Positions 1-7,649 of a stretch of 14,903 nt of DNA are shown piece after piece. Both the position numbers and the translations under genes were made by a program. The notes under the pieces are model-generated. The model was not told the DNA's origin, searched no databases, and worked only from the letters and a program-made list of their open reading frames with translations. This DNA comes from Bacteriovoracaceae bacterium UBA2394 (GTDB taxonomy: Bacteria; Bdellovibrionota; UBA2394), in contig DDSI01000040.1 in assembly GCA_002343335.1 (NCBI GenBank), forward strand, positions 2,185 through 17,087, read 5' to 3'. How positions within the stretch are numbered: position 1 is the stretch's first letter; each line of letters begins with the position of its first letter.

Positions 1-559
1 CATTCAAAATGCAATGAAGTAAAATGGTATCGGTACTTCCGTGAGCCTTCAATTCTTCCAAAGCAAGATCAATTTCTGCGAGGGTCGATGCGCCCGTCGA
101 TAAAATAATGGGCTTTTTCTTTGCGGCAATTTTGCGAAGAAATGGAATATTGGTGAGATCCGCTGAAGCAATTTTAAAAAAGGGAACGAGCGGATCTAGA
201 AATTCAACGGCTTCGTCGTCAAATGGAGTAGAAAGAAAGTCGATACCCACTTTTTTGCAATGTTCTGCGAGCTCGATGTATTGGGGTTTTTCAAAACTGT
301 CGTATTTTTTGAATAACTCGTACTGACTCTTCGTCGCTTCCTTAGTGGTGTCCCAATAGGCGGGAGAATTTTTCGAGGCCAGCGTTGCCGCTTTATAGGT
401 TTGAAATTTCGCCGCGTCTGCGCCGCCTTGCTTGGCCAATTCAATTAACTTTTTCGCAAGCTCCATTGAGCCTTCATGATTTACTCCGATTTCCGCGATC
501 ACATAGGGATCACCACCTGAAACCAGATCCATTTTTCCTAATTTAATAAGCGGTTGCAT
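1..559 (-). CDS. neuB: NeuB-family ulosonate/nonulosonate synthase, N-terminal part (runs off left edge)
   Basis: The first 186 codons of a sialic-acid-synthase-family enzyme are visible; the rest, including any C-terminal antifreeze-like (SAF) domain, lies outside the window. Family members condense phosphoenolpyruvate with an N-acetylmannosamine-type sugar to make Neu5Ac, legionaminic or pseudaminic acid in the cytoplasm. Visible motifs are [10 protein letters not shown] (21-30), KFQTYKA (51-57), STPFD (110-114), [10 protein letters not shown] (128-137) and ILSTGAST (152-159). K51 and K129 sit where the family has its conserved active-site lysines. The sequence looks closer to the NeuB/LegI type than to PseI, but the substrate is not determined. 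The ATG at 559 lies inside the end of the preceding glycosyltransferase gene (17-base overlap) with a GGAA ribosome site just upstream, so translation is probably coupled. It is the last visible gene of the kdnB-kdnA operon. The neuB symbol is at family level only. Confidence 0.88.
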   Translation of the reverse strand, partial: MQPLIKLGKMDLVSGGDPYVIAEIGVNHEGSMELAKKLIELAKQGGADAAKFQTYKAATLASKNSPAYWDTTKEATKSQYELFKKYDSFEKPQYIELAEHCKKVGIDFLSTPFDDEAVEFLDPLVPFFKIASADLTNIPFLRKIAAKKKPIILSTGASTLAEIDLALEELKAHGSTDTILLHCILN

Positions 560-1238
560 TGTTTTCCTGACTAAAGAATAGGCTGTGTTTTTTCATGAGA
601 AGATCGTCGTGAAACTTCATCGAAGCGACGTTGTTGGTCATGTTTTTCTCGTGTCTTCGGTATCGATAAAGTGGAAGTTCAAGGCGATCGATTTTATATT
701 TCTTTTCAAATCGAATTCTCAAGTCGCGCTCTTCGTTACAACGAAAAGTCTCGTCGTATAATCCAATTTCAAAAAGCAGCGATTTTCGGAACATGATTCC
801 GCAAGCGATGGGATCGATGAGGCAGTTGCGTCGGCCCAAAACATCCTCTTGGTCATCCACCAAAAGGTAATCGCAAGCCACTGCATTGGAGTTCTCGTTG
901 AGATCCAGATACATGTGAAGAAAATCCAAAGTCTTTGCATTCACATAGTCGTCGGAATCTACTCGGATAATGTAATCCGATTTCGCCTCTCTAATTCCTT
1001 TATTGAGAGACGCGGGGAGACCCATATTTTTCTCGTTATGAATGACGCGAATTGCCTTGTGAAATAGTTCGAGAGCGTAGGGAGTTCGATCGGTGCTAGC
1101 ATCATTAATGACAATGATTTCGTAAGCTTCGTGCGGCAATGTTTGATGAAGGAGGGAGCGCAAGCAACGACCTATGAATTTCTCCTGATTGAAAACGGCT
1201 ACAATGACAGAAACCAAAGGCTTGGCAGGCTTTGTCAT
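543..1238 (-). CDS. Family 2 glycosyltransferase (GT-A fold)
   Basis: A 231-residue protein of the GT2 family, which moves a sugar from a nucleotide donor to a growing glycan on the cytoplasmic face of the membrane. It begins with the usual beta strand [11 protein letters not shown] (9-19). It continues with [10 protein letters not shown] (41-50), the [11 protein letters not shown] segment (71-81) that contacts the nucleotide, and the metal-binding DSDD at 94-97. [11 protein letters not shown] near 167-177 fits the position of the catalytic base region. No membrane segment is evident, so it is the compact soluble form rather than a DPM-type enzyme. Its ATG overlaps the kdnA stop by four bases (ATGA), and its end overlaps the neuB start. 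This placement suggests it transfers the sugar made by these neighbours, but donor and acceptor cannot be read from the sequence. Confidence 0.9.
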   Translation of the reverse strand: MTKPAKPLVSVIVAVFNQEKFIGRCLRSLLHQTLPHEAYEIIVINDASTDRTPYALELFHKAIRVIHNEKNMGLPASLNKGIREAKSDYIIRVDSDDYVNAKTLDFLHMYLDLNENSNAVACDYLLVDDQEDVLGRRNCLIDPIACGIMFRKSLLFEIGLYDETFRCNEERDLRIRFEKKYKIDRLELPLYRYRRHEKNMTNNVASMKFHDDLLMKKHSLFFSQENNATAY

Positions 1239-2401
1239 CGCAGTCCCTCAACCTTTCTGAGGGCTTCAAGAATTTTCAGGGGCTCGTTTTCCGCCATATT
1301 CACGCGAATCGGGAGCGACACGGCGCGAGAGAGCAACTCCTGGGACTTTGGAAATGCCGATTTGAGATCGCCACCGTGGGCCGCTACGAGCTCGGGCATG
1401 TGAACCCAAGTGCCGGCGAAGTGCCAAGTGACTGCTTCGGGAAGAATTTTGGTAGCTAAGCCCGCTTCGACGAGCGCCTTACGGCAGCCCTTTGCAATTT
1501 CGTTAGAAGGGACAAAAAATACCAATGCATCCGAAGTTTCATAGGCATTTGTCGGAGCTCGTCGTGCTTCAATTCCTTTCACTTCAGAAATGAGCTTCCA
1601 AATCAGGTCCTTGTTCTTTCTCTGCGCATCTACAACGGTTTGAAGTTTTTTTAGTTGTGCCAGTCCCACCGCTGCTTGCAGTTCGCTCATTCTAAAATTA
1701 AATCCAGAAGAGGAGCGGCTGTCTTCCCATCGTGGGAGTTTGGGATTGTTTTCATGACCGTGATCATGCCAAGCCGCCGCTTTTTTAAAATCTTCTTCAT
1801 TCTTAAAGAGAATCATACCCCCTTCGCCCGTCGTGATGGTCTTGGCGAAATCGAAACTGAACGTTCCCATTCTTCCCCATGTCCCAAGCTTTGTGTTGGC
1901 GAGGGATCCGCCGCAACCCCATGCGGTGTCTTCGATGAGAGCTAAACCCCTTTCATCACAAATTTTCTTAATTTCTACCAATCGCGATGGAGTGCCAAGC
2001 ATGTGCACGGCAATCACGGCTTTTGTTTTGGGAGTAATTCGTTTGATCAGATCATTGGGATCCATATTGAGCGTCTCGTCGATCTCGGCACAAACCGGAA
2101 CGGCTTTCGACTCAATGATAGCTTCCACCGTCGCAACGAAGGTGAAAGATTGAGTGATGACTTCGTCGCCTGCTTTTAATTCGAGAGCTGCCAAGGCAAC
2201 TCTAAGCGCGGCGGTTCCAGAGCTCACCGCAAGGGCGTACGGAGCTCCCATAATTTCCGCAAAATTTCGTTCAAAATCTTTAACCTTGTAGCAGCCATTG
2301 CGGAGTTGATCGAAGCCATGACGAAACAGGATTCCGCCCGAGGCAAAAACTGAATTTACTTCGCTTTGTTCTTCTTTTCCTATGACTTCGAAACCTGGCA
2401 T
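1235..2401 (-). CDS. kdnA: KdnA-like 8-amino-3,8-dideoxy-manno-octulosonate aminotransferase (DegT/DnrJ/EryC1 family)
   Basis: A 388-residue PLP enzyme of the DegT/DnrJ/EryC1/StrS sugar aminotransferase family. The start MPGFE and the stretches FDQLRN, AEIDETL, DHGH and GLAQLRK-like GLAQLKKL match what I recall of Shewanella KdnA. That enzyme aminates C8 of 8-oxo-Kdo, using glutamate, to give 8-amino-Kdo. Visible residues are the SGTAAL phosphate-binding turn (61-66), EDTA at 157-160 with the Asp that contacts the pyridine nitrogen, and the Schiff-base lysine K187 in [25 protein letters not shown] follows, as usual for the family. It lies 15 bases after kdnB, with a GGGGA ribosome site in front of the ATG. 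This kdnB-kdnA pairing is the main reason for the specific call. Because a NeuB homologue is in the same operon, the true substrate might be a longer ulosonate instead of Kdo. Confidence 0.8.
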   Translation of the reverse strand: MPGFEVIGKEEQSEVNSVFASGGILFRHGFDQLRNGCYKVKDFERNFAEIMGAPYALAVSSGTAALRVALAALELKAGDEVITQSFTFVATVEAIIESKAVPVCAEIDETLNMDPNDLIKRITPKTKAVIAVHMLGTPSRLVEIKKICDERGLALIEDTAWGCGGSLANTKLGTWGRMGTFSFDFAKTITTGEGGMILFKNEEDFKKAAAWHDHGHENNPKLPRWEDSRSSSGFNFRMSELQAAVGLAQLKKLQTVVDAQRKNKDLIWKLISEVKGIEARRAPTNAYETSDALVFFVPSNEIAKGCRKALVEAGLATKILPEAVTWHFAGTWVHMPELVAAHGGDLKSAFPKSQELLSRAVSLPIRVNMAENEPLKILEALRKVEGLR

Positions 2402-2416
2402 TTTCCCCGCGCTCCA

Positions 2417-3517
2417 TTACATCTTCAAAAAAGTTTCTTTTACTTTTTCTCTCGTCAGAATTTTTCCAAAATTCGGACCCAAGGCATTCGTGAGAGGCTT
2501 CTCGTGCACAATAGTTGAGGCATATAACCGATCGAATTCCTCATCTTTCAGTCCGCGGCAAACCCCTTCAGGAATGTGAATGTTTTGTTTCTCAACCATC
2601 TTCCAGAATTCGGCGTAGGGTTCCGGATAAAACTCTTCGACCGCTCTCATCACGATACAATTGGAAACGCAGTGGTGAAGTCCGAGCACAACGCTCAAAC
2701 CCGCTGAAAATGGGTGAACGACGCCGACGTAGCTCGTCGCAATCGCGCAGCCACCTAAGTACGATGCGACCATCAGTTTTTCTCGTGCTTCAGAGGTCAT
2801 CATGTCTTCCGACAAGAAAACCTGTTGGCACAGATTGACGGCTTCTCGTGAGAAGGCGTCACCAATGGCATTTCGGTAACTTCCAGCGAGCGCTTCGATG
2901 CAATGGACGTAGGTATCCATGCCGGTCCAGAAATATTGATCGCGAGAAACGGTGGAAGTTAAATCGGAATCCAAAATAATCTGATCGTAAACCGTGAAGT
3001 CGCTATTCATGCCTAGCTTTACGCCCGTCTTGGTATTGGTCATGACGCAGGTTCTCGTCGCTTCCGCTCCCGTTCCCGAAATGGTTGGAATGCCAATCTT
3101 ATAAACGGCGGGATTTTTTACGAGGTCCCAGCCTTGATAATCGGCAGCCTTTCCTGGGTTTGTAAGCAGGTTGGCAACGGCTTTCGCAACGTCGAGAGTA
3201 ATTCCACCGCCCATGCCGACGATGGCGGAGATGTTTAAGTTTTTTTCCCGAATCGCGCTCAAATAGGAATCAATTTGGTCGGTGGTCGGTTCCTTCTCTG
3301 TAGGTACAAAAACGACGTGATCGCCGCTTTCAATGGCGAGGTTGTTGAGAATAGACGCATTATTTTTGAAGAATTCATCGATGAAAAATCCGACCCTTTG
3401 GTCCCGATTCTGACGGGGGGCCTGAAGCAGCTTTGGAAGTGATTGGATCGATCCTGGGCCGAACATGTAATTGCGGACATTTTTGGCGTTTCGGATCCCT
3501 GTATCGAGAATGCCCAT
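2417..3517 (-). CDS. kdnB: KdnB-like 3-deoxy-manno-octulosonate 8-oxidase (iron-type alcohol dehydrogenase family)
   Basis: A group III metal-dependent alcohol dehydrogenase of 366 residues from the chosen start. It resembles Shewanella KdnB, which oxidises the C8 hydroxyl of Kdo to an aldehyde for KdnA. Recognisable parts are the nucleotide-binding GMGGG (101-105) with DVAKA, the KdnB-like stretch YQGWDLVKNPAV (127-138), GIPTISGTGAEATRT (142-156) and GMNSDFTVYDQI. Likely metal ligands are D201 and H205 in GMDTYVH, H268 in VVHPF, and H281 or H282 in LGLHH. The start at 3517 is preferred because AAGGA lies seven bases upstream and the product then begins near the known KdnB start. An in-frame ATG at 3544 would add nine residues but overlaps the best -10-like box. 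It is first in its operon, diverging from the dehydrogenase gene at 3582. Confidence 0.82.
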   Translation of the reverse strand: MGILDTGIRNAKNVRNYMFGPGSIQSLPKLLQAPRQNRDQRVGFFIDEFFKNNASILNNLAIESGDHVVFVPTEKEPTTDQIDSYLSAIREKNLNISAIVGMGGGITLDVAKAVANLLTNPGKAADYQGWDLVKNPAVYKIGIPTISGTGAEATRTCVMTNTKTGVKLGMNSDFTVYDQIILDSDLTSTVSRDQYFWTGMDTYVHCIEALAGSYRNAIGDAFSREAVNLCQQVFLSEDMMTSEAREKLMVASYLGGCAIATSYVGVVHPFSAGLSVVLGLHHCVSNCIVMRAVEEFYPEPYAEFWKMVEKQNIHIPEGVCRGLKDEEFDRLYASTIVHEKPLTNALGPNFGKILTREKVKETFLKM

Positions 3518-3523
3518 TTGAAA

Positions 3524-3530
3524 TTCCTTT
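3524..3530 (-). promoter_or_regulatory. Ribosome binding site that decides the kdnB start
   Basis: On the minus strand this reads AAAGGAA, with the AAGGA core seven bases before the ATG at 3517. The upstream in-frame ATG at 3544 has only a poorly spaced GGAA about 12 bases away. This favours the shorter KdnB. Confidence 0.6.
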
Positions 3531-3554
3531 GCTTTAAACCTCATTTATAGGCAT

Positions 3555-3567
3555 AGTTCCTGGAACT
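3555..3567. repeat. Perfect 13-base inverted repeat, possible operator
   Basis: AGTTCC and GGAACT flank a single central T, giving a perfect palindrome with six-base arms in the divergent region. It lies immediately upstream of the leftward -10-like box and close to where rightward transcription would start. That is a suitable position for a dimeric regulator to act on both operons. No regulator gene is visible in the window, and a 13-base palindrome can also arise by chance, so the operator role is inference. Confidence 0.4.
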
Positions 3568-3581
3568 TTGCGAGCGCGGAT

Positions 3582-4559
3582 ATGCCCAAAATCCTGGTAA
3601 CGACAGTACCCTTTTCAACGATGGATTCTCGTCCGATTGAACTTCTGAAAGCAAGGGGTTTCGATTTCGAGGTCAATCCGCTCGGTCGAAAACTCAAGGA
3701 AAGTGAACTCAAAGAATTCGTGAAAGATTACGATGCATTAATCGCCGGAACGGAGCAGATTTCTAAGGCCGTTTTAGACGGAGCGAGCCGCTTGAAGTTG
3801 ATCTCTCGCGTAGGCATTGGGCTCGATAATGTGGATTTGCTTACGGCAAAATCGAAGGGCATTCGAGTTGCTTACACACCTGACGGTCCCACGCAAGCCG
3901 TGGCAGATTTAACGATCGGCATGATGCTAAGCCTGCTCCGCCAAGTTCAACTTTCAAATCTTCAGCTTCGTCGCGGGACGTGGCATCGATTCTTCGGTCG
4001 TCGATTGGGAAATGTGACGGTCGGCTTGATCGGAGTGGGGCGCATAGGGGTGGAAGTGCTTGAAAGATTGCAAAGCTTCAACCCACGAATTTTGGTCAAT
4101 GACATAGTTCCAAAGCCTCAGCTCAATAATCGATTCAATATCGAGTGGGTTGATAAGGAGACAATTTACAAAGAGGCGGATGTGATCAGTTTGCATGTTC
4201 CTCTGACTTCCAAGACAAAAGGACTCATCGGTCGAAAAGAGCTCGAGATGATGAAGCCCGACGCACTTTTGGTGAACACAGCGCGCGGCGGAATTGTTGA
4301 TGAAGCTGACCTCTACCATGTTCTTCAATCCGGGCATCTCGGTGGCGTAGCACTCGATGTTTTTGAAGAAGAGCCCTACTCGGGACCCTTGCTTGAAATT
4401 GAGCGCTGCCTTTTTACCGCGCACATGGGCTCTATGACGATCGATTGCCGAAACCAAATGGAGTTGGAAGCGACTGAGGAAGTCGTCCGATTTTTTACGG
4501 GCGATCCTTTGAAGAATGAGGTTCCGGCCATGGAGTACGAAATTCAGGCGGGAGTCTGA
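3582..4559 (+). CDS. D-isomer-specific 2-hydroxyacid dehydrogenase, phosphoglycerate-dehydrogenase-like
   Basis: A 325-residue NAD-dependent dehydrogenase that interconverts a 2-keto acid and a D-2-hydroxy acid. Both domains are present. The N-terminal catalytic lobe includes SRVGIGLDNVD (75-85), and the Rossmann domain has GVGRIG at 151-156. The expected catalytic residues are visible: R235 in NTARGGIVDE, E264 in DVFEEEP and H281 in TAHMGS. It lacks the long C-terminal regulatory (ACT) domain of classical SerA. It is the first gene of the rightward operon, and its stop is only three bases before the GTG of the cyclase-family gene, so the two probably act on linked substrates. A role in serine synthesis is possible but unlikely here. 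A hydroxy acid used as a sugar substituent or precursor is an inference. The start fits the family's N-terminal beta strand (KILVT), though the ribosome site is weak. Confidence 0.87.
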   Translation: MPKILVTTVPFSTMDSRPIELLKARGFDFEVNPLGRKLKESELKEFVKDYDALIAGTEQISKAVLDGASRLKLISRVGIGLDNVDLLTAKSKGIRVAYTPDGPTQAVADLTIGMMLSLLRQVQLSNLQLRRGTWHRFFGRRLGNVTVGLIGVGRIGVEVLERLQSFNPRILVNDIVPKPQLNNRFNIEWVDKETIYKEADVISLHVPLTSKTKGLIGRKELEMMKPDALLVNTARGGIVDEADLYHVLQSGHLGGVALDVFEEEPYSGPLLEIERCLFTAHMGSMTIDCRNQMELEATEEVVRFFTGDPLKNEVPAMEYEIQAGV

Positions 4560-4562
4560 TTT

Positions 4563-5237
4563 GTGCCCTGGATTTATCTAAGCCATGTGATGAGTGACCG
4601 CACTCCTCTTTATGGGGGGACGGGACAAATCTCCATTCGGCAAGAGAGGTCGGAGGCAAGTCGTTCTGTCTCCTCTCATTTGAGTATGCCGGGCCATGTG
4701 GGAACTCATATCGATGCGCCTAAGCATTTCGATGAACGAGGAAAAACTCTCGATCAGTTTCCGGCAGATTTTTGGATCTCTCATCGTTCTATGTTGATTG
4801 ATGTCATCGTGGAGCCGGGAGAGATTCTAGAGTTAGAGAAGGTGGGTTCTCAGCTTCAAAGCATTCCCCATGATTGTGATCTTTTGCTTTTGCGTACCGG
4901 GGCGGAGAAGTGGCGAAAATTTGATCCGGAAGTTTATACCAAGAAAGGTCCGGGGGTTGGTCCCGGTATAGCGAAATGGTTGAGAAGGAACCGTCGCATT
5001 AAATTTCTGGGCTTAGATTTTATTTCGGTCTCCAGTTTTTCCCATCGGGAAATTGGAAGAGCCGCTCATCGGGAATTACTCTCGACGAATGAAGAGGGGT
5101 TGCCTCCCATTTTGCCAATCGAAGACATGAATCTTGAAAATCTAAAGGCGGCGCCAAGCCTCGCGATCATTTCACCCCTCCTCTTTGAAAATGCGGATGG
5201 CGCTCCCGTGATGGTCCTAGGAGAAGTTAATCCATGA
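4563..5237 (+). CDS. Cyclase-family (kynurenine-formamidase-like) metal-dependent hydrolase
   Basis: A 224-residue protein of the cyclase/formamidase superfamily (Pfam Cyclase type). The signature HVGTHIDAPKHF at 45-56 supplies the metal ligands and catalytic histidines. Further family features are GLDFISVSSFSH and AAHRELL near 150-170, and the late IEDMNLENL. Known members hydrolyse formyl amides such as N-formylkynurenine, or open or close ring acyl compounds. No tryptophan-degradation gene is present, so the substrate here is probably a glycan precursor, perhaps an N-formyl group, lactone or lactam. The start is GTG at 4563, with GGGAG nine bases upstream in the end of the dehydrogenase gene. 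Its stop overlaps the next start by four bases (ATGA). The family call is firm; the substrate is unknown. Confidence 0.85.
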   Translation: MPWIYLSHVMSDRTPLYGGTGQISIRQERSEASRSVSSHLSMPGHVGTHIDAPKHFDERGKTLDQFPADFWISHRSMLIDVIVEPGEILELEKVGSQLQSIPHDCDLLLLRTGAEKWRKFDPEVYTKKGPGVGPGIAKWLRRNRRIKFLGLDFISVSSFSHREIGRAAHRELLSTNEEGLPPILPIEDMNLENLKAAPSLAIISPLLFENADGAPVMVLGEVNP

Positions 5238-6706
5238 CGGGTGCAGCGAATCTGCGTCTCAATGCGAAGCATTTGGAAGGTGTGACGCAGCGTAAGAAAC
5301 TTCAGGACGATGTCTCTATTGCGATCGGACAAACGATTCGGCGGTATTGCGATTCGTCCAGTTCCGAGCAACCAAACCTACCCATCGTCTTTGCAGCTGA
5401 ATTACTTAAGTACGCTTCTAATTTTTTTATTCTAAAGACTGAACCGAAGGGTTACGAGCAACCTGTAATCTTTCCGTATTTAAATACGGCTTACATATCC
5501 AATACACCCGAGTGGAATTTCCAACGTCGAAGAAGCGATTACTCTCCATCCCGCTTGAATCGGATCTTAAAATGGATGGCCCCATTTTCAACGGACATTG
5601 ATTGTTCCCCCAATCTACCGATTTCAAGAAAAGACATTTTGTTAGGCTCGCGCGGGAAATGCCTGCCTCTTCGCACTCCGGCACCATGCCTTTACATTAA
5701 AAGCCAGAGCCAACAGATGACCCTTTTGAAGGATTTGCTCGGCGACCTATCGAAACTTATCGGCGAAGAGCAGAATAAGAATTTCGTTCTTAATTTTTTA
5801 AGTTACGTAGATTCCTTCTTGATTGCGAAAAAAATTCCGCCTGCGGCATCCATTTGTGTTTTAGGATCGAATGTTGATATCGATTGCCGAATACGGGCAA
5901 CGAATTATTTGAGCGAAGGGTTGCCCGTTGTCTGTCTTGGGCATGGACATCAATCGTTTTGCTTATTTGATGAGCCCGTCGTAGGTCTGGGAGAGCTGAG
6001 TCTTTGCACGCACTACCTTACCTATGGTCGTTCAGGACTATTTGAGAATGCATCTTATTCAAAACCCGTGGGTAAAGCGCCGCAGTTAGAGTTCTTCAGT
6101 TCTTCCATTGTGCAAAAACTCTTCACCCAAAATGAAGTTAAGCCGAGGGCCATCGGCAGCAAAACAAAGATTCTTTATGTTCCCACCGGATTTTCGGCCA
6201 ATCAGCGTTACGGACCCTTTCGAGATTTTGATGACGATGTCTATGCCGAGTGGCAAAGGCAGCTCTTCCAAGTGGGACTGAATATTTCTTATAAGACTCA
6301 CCCGAAAAATCGTTCTGACCGAATTCCTGAAGGAGTGCCTTTAGTCTCGGGGCGACTAGAAGATGTATTCAATGACTACGATGTGATCTTTTTGGATTTC
6401 ATTTCCACCGCCTCTTCCTTGGCTTTCGCATCCAACAAACCCATCGTCTATTTTGATCTAGGCCTGCGGAATCTTACAGCCCCCGCACTGGAAGCCTGTC
6501 AAAAAAGGGCTTTTTGGAGGCGCGTTCAAGTCGAGGAGGATGCCACCTCCCAAGTGCGTGAAATCATACGAGAGTTCAATGCGAAGCTCCTCTGTCAAAC
6601 AAACCTTTTCTCAGATATGTATTCTTTGAGTAAATCTGGGGAGACTGAGATATTTGCTTTAATTCAAGTTTTAGATCGAATTCGAGGAGAGATTGATCGT
6701 GGTTGA
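5234..6706 (+). CDS. Putative GT-B-like surface-carbohydrate biosynthesis protein, unassigned
   Basis: A 490-residue protein I cannot assign to a named enzyme. The C-terminal half looks like a GT-B-type glycosyl- or glycerophospho-transferase. It has a GLPVVCLGHGHQSF strand-loop (229-242), a fresh domain start KILYVPTGFSANQRYGP (312-328), YKTHP (353-357), and FISTASSLAFASNKPIVYFDLG (389-410). The last resembles the Thr/Ser-Ser...KP-(I/V) donor-site segment of CDP-glycerol glycerophosphotransferase and capsule transferases. The N-terminal 200 residues show no motif I recognise and no clear membrane segment. TIGR04326-type surface carbohydrate proteins are a possible match that I could not test. 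It is coupled by ATGA to the cyclase gene and overlaps the epimerase start. A role in adding the cluster's unusual sugar is plausible but inferred. Confidence 0.6.
   Translation: MTGAANLRLNAKHLEGVTQRKKLQDDVSIAIGQTIRRYCDSSSSEQPNLPIVFAAELLKYASNFFILKTEPKGYEQPVIFPYLNTAYISNTPEWNFQRRRSDYSPSRLNRILKWMAPFSTDIDCSPNLPISRKDILLGSRGKCLPLRTPAPCLYIKSQSQQMTLLKDLLGDLSKLIGEEQNKNFVLNFLSYVDSFLIAKKIPPAASICVLGSNVDIDCRIRATNYLSEGLPVVCLGHGHQSFCLFDEPVVGLGELSLCTHYLTYGRSGLFENASYSKPVGKAPQLEFFSSSIVQKLFTQNEVKPRAIGSKTKILYVPTGFSANQRYGPFRDFDDDVYAEWQRQLFQVGLNISYKTHPKNRSDRIPEGVPLVSGRLEDVFNDYDVIFLDFISTASSLAFASNKPIVYFDLGLRNLTAPALEACQKRAFWRRVQVEEDATSQVREIIREFNAKLLCQTNLFSDMYSLSKSGETEIFALIQVLDRIRGEIDRG
6684..6689 (+). promoter_or_regulatory. 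Ribosome binding site that decides the epimerase start
   Basis: GAGGAG lies nine bases before GTG at 6699 but only three bases before the alternative TTG at 6693. The GTG is therefore the likelier start of the SDR gene. Confidence 0.5.
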
Positions 6707-7649
6707 TCGCACTAAAGTAGTCGTCATAGGAGGTAGTGGATTTTTGGGATCCCACGTCGCCGATCAGCTTACTCTTCGAGGTCATTTGGTAACCGTTTTT
6801 GATAAAGTTCCTTCTCGTTGGATTAGGAGCGGTCAGGAAATGATCGTGGGGGATATTTTTGACGTCGCTGCTGTGGAGAAGGCTGTCGAAGGCGCAAGCT
6901 TCGTTTTTAACTTCGCGGGTTTGGCCGACCTCGACGAAGCGCGACGAAAACCTATTGAAACCATCAGATTCAATATTCTTGGCAATTCGTACATCTTAGA
7001 AGCTTGCCGGAAAAATAATGTCCGGCGTTTTATCTATGCCAGCACGGTCTATGTTTACAGTCGTGAGGGAGGCTTTTATCGATGCAGTAAACAGGCTGCT
7101 GAGCATTACATCGAGGAGTATCAGCGAACTTTTAACCTCGACTACACCATCTTGAGATACGGTTCACTCTACGGACCTCGATGCGATCAAAAAAATTCTC
7201 TGTTTCGAATTATTCAAGCGGCTCTTGAGACCGGTGTAGTTCGTTACGAAGGCAGCCCTGAGGCGATGCGAGAGTACATCCATGTGGAGGACGCGGCGAT
7301 TGCAAGCGTCGATATGTTGAAAGACGACTTTAGAAATCAAAGCGTGGTGCTCATGGGCAAAGAATTGATGAAGGTTGAAGACTTGCTCAAAACCGTTGCG
7401 GAGATCTTGGGAATTCCAAACTCCGTCGAGTTTGTGAATAAAAAACTTCAAGGGCATTACGTTCGAACACCCTATGCCTATGAGCCGAAGATCGGTCGGA
7501 AGTATTCACCCAACCTTCACGTGGATCTCGGTCAGGGTCTGTTGCAATTGATTGCTGAAATTGAAAAAAATTCAAGAATGAGGGATGAGCGCAAAGACAT
7601 CTCCCGAGACGAACTTCAAGCTCATCACATTCCATATGCTTCACTCTAA
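6699..7649 (+). CDS. NAD-dependent nucleotide-sugar epimerase/dehydratase (extended SDR)
   Basis: An extended short-chain dehydrogenase of 316 residues from GTG 6699. The family acts on nucleotide sugars through a 4-keto intermediate. The N-terminal GGSGFLG (11-17) binds NAD, and D37-equivalent FDK ends the second strand. ASTVYVY (114-120) carries the catalytic Ser/Thr, and YRCSK (127-131) is the YxxxK dyad. RYGSLYGPR and REYIHVEDAA are typical substrate-domain motifs of UDP-glucose 4-epimerase-like enzymes. It overlaps the preceding gene by eight bases, and the HAD gene overlaps its end. An in-frame TTG at 6693 is an alternative start. I cannot tell epimerase, 4,6-dehydratase and decarboxylase activities apart by eye. 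A precursor-sugar role in the glycan pathway is likely. Confidence 0.85.
   Translation: MVDRTKVVVIGGSGFLGSHVADQLTLRGHLVTVFDKVPSRWIRSGQEMIVGDIFDVAAVEKAVEGASFVFNFAGLADLDEARRKPIETIRFNILGNSYILEACRKNNVRRFIYASTVYVYSREGGFYRCSKQAAEHYIEEYQRTFNLDYTILRYGSLYGPRCDQKNSLFRIIQAALETGVVRYEGSPEAMREYIHVEDAAIASVDMLKDDFRNQSVVLMGKELMKVEDLLKTVAEILGIPNSVEFVNKKLQGHYVRTPYAYEPKIGRKYSPNLHVDLGQGLLQLIAEIEKNSRMRDERKDISRDELQAHHIPYASL

Larger units (their letters stand above)
3518..3581. promoter_or_regulatory. Divergent control region for the kdnB and dehydrogenase operons
   Basis: These 64 bases are the only divergent intergenic space in the window and should hold the promoters of both the leftward kdnB operon and the rightward operon. 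On the minus strand a TATAAA box lies at 3549-3544, followed after a short leader by the kdnB ribosome site. I see no convincing -35 for it. On the plus strand, TTGCTT (3529-3534) and CATAGT (3552-3557) are 17 bases apart, but each matches the sigma70 consensus only weakly. The boxes are inferred by eye; that promoters lie here follows from the gene orientations. Confidence 0.45.

Noticed and set aside
2417..3544. The longer KdnB start at 3544
   Set aside because: It has a poor ribosome site, overlaps the -10-like TATAAA box and extends beyond the usual KdnB N-terminus.
3954..4457. A 167-codon open frame on the minus strand
   Set aside because: It lies entirely antisense to the well-supported hydroxyacid dehydrogenase, and its product shows no recognisable motif.
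3582..4559. Calling this gene serA
   Set aside because: The C-terminal regulatory domain is absent and the neighbours are glycan genes; only the superfamily is supported.
4563..5237. Calling this gene kynB (kynurenine formamidase)
   Set aside because: The superfamily motif fits, but no kynurenine-pathway neighbour is present.
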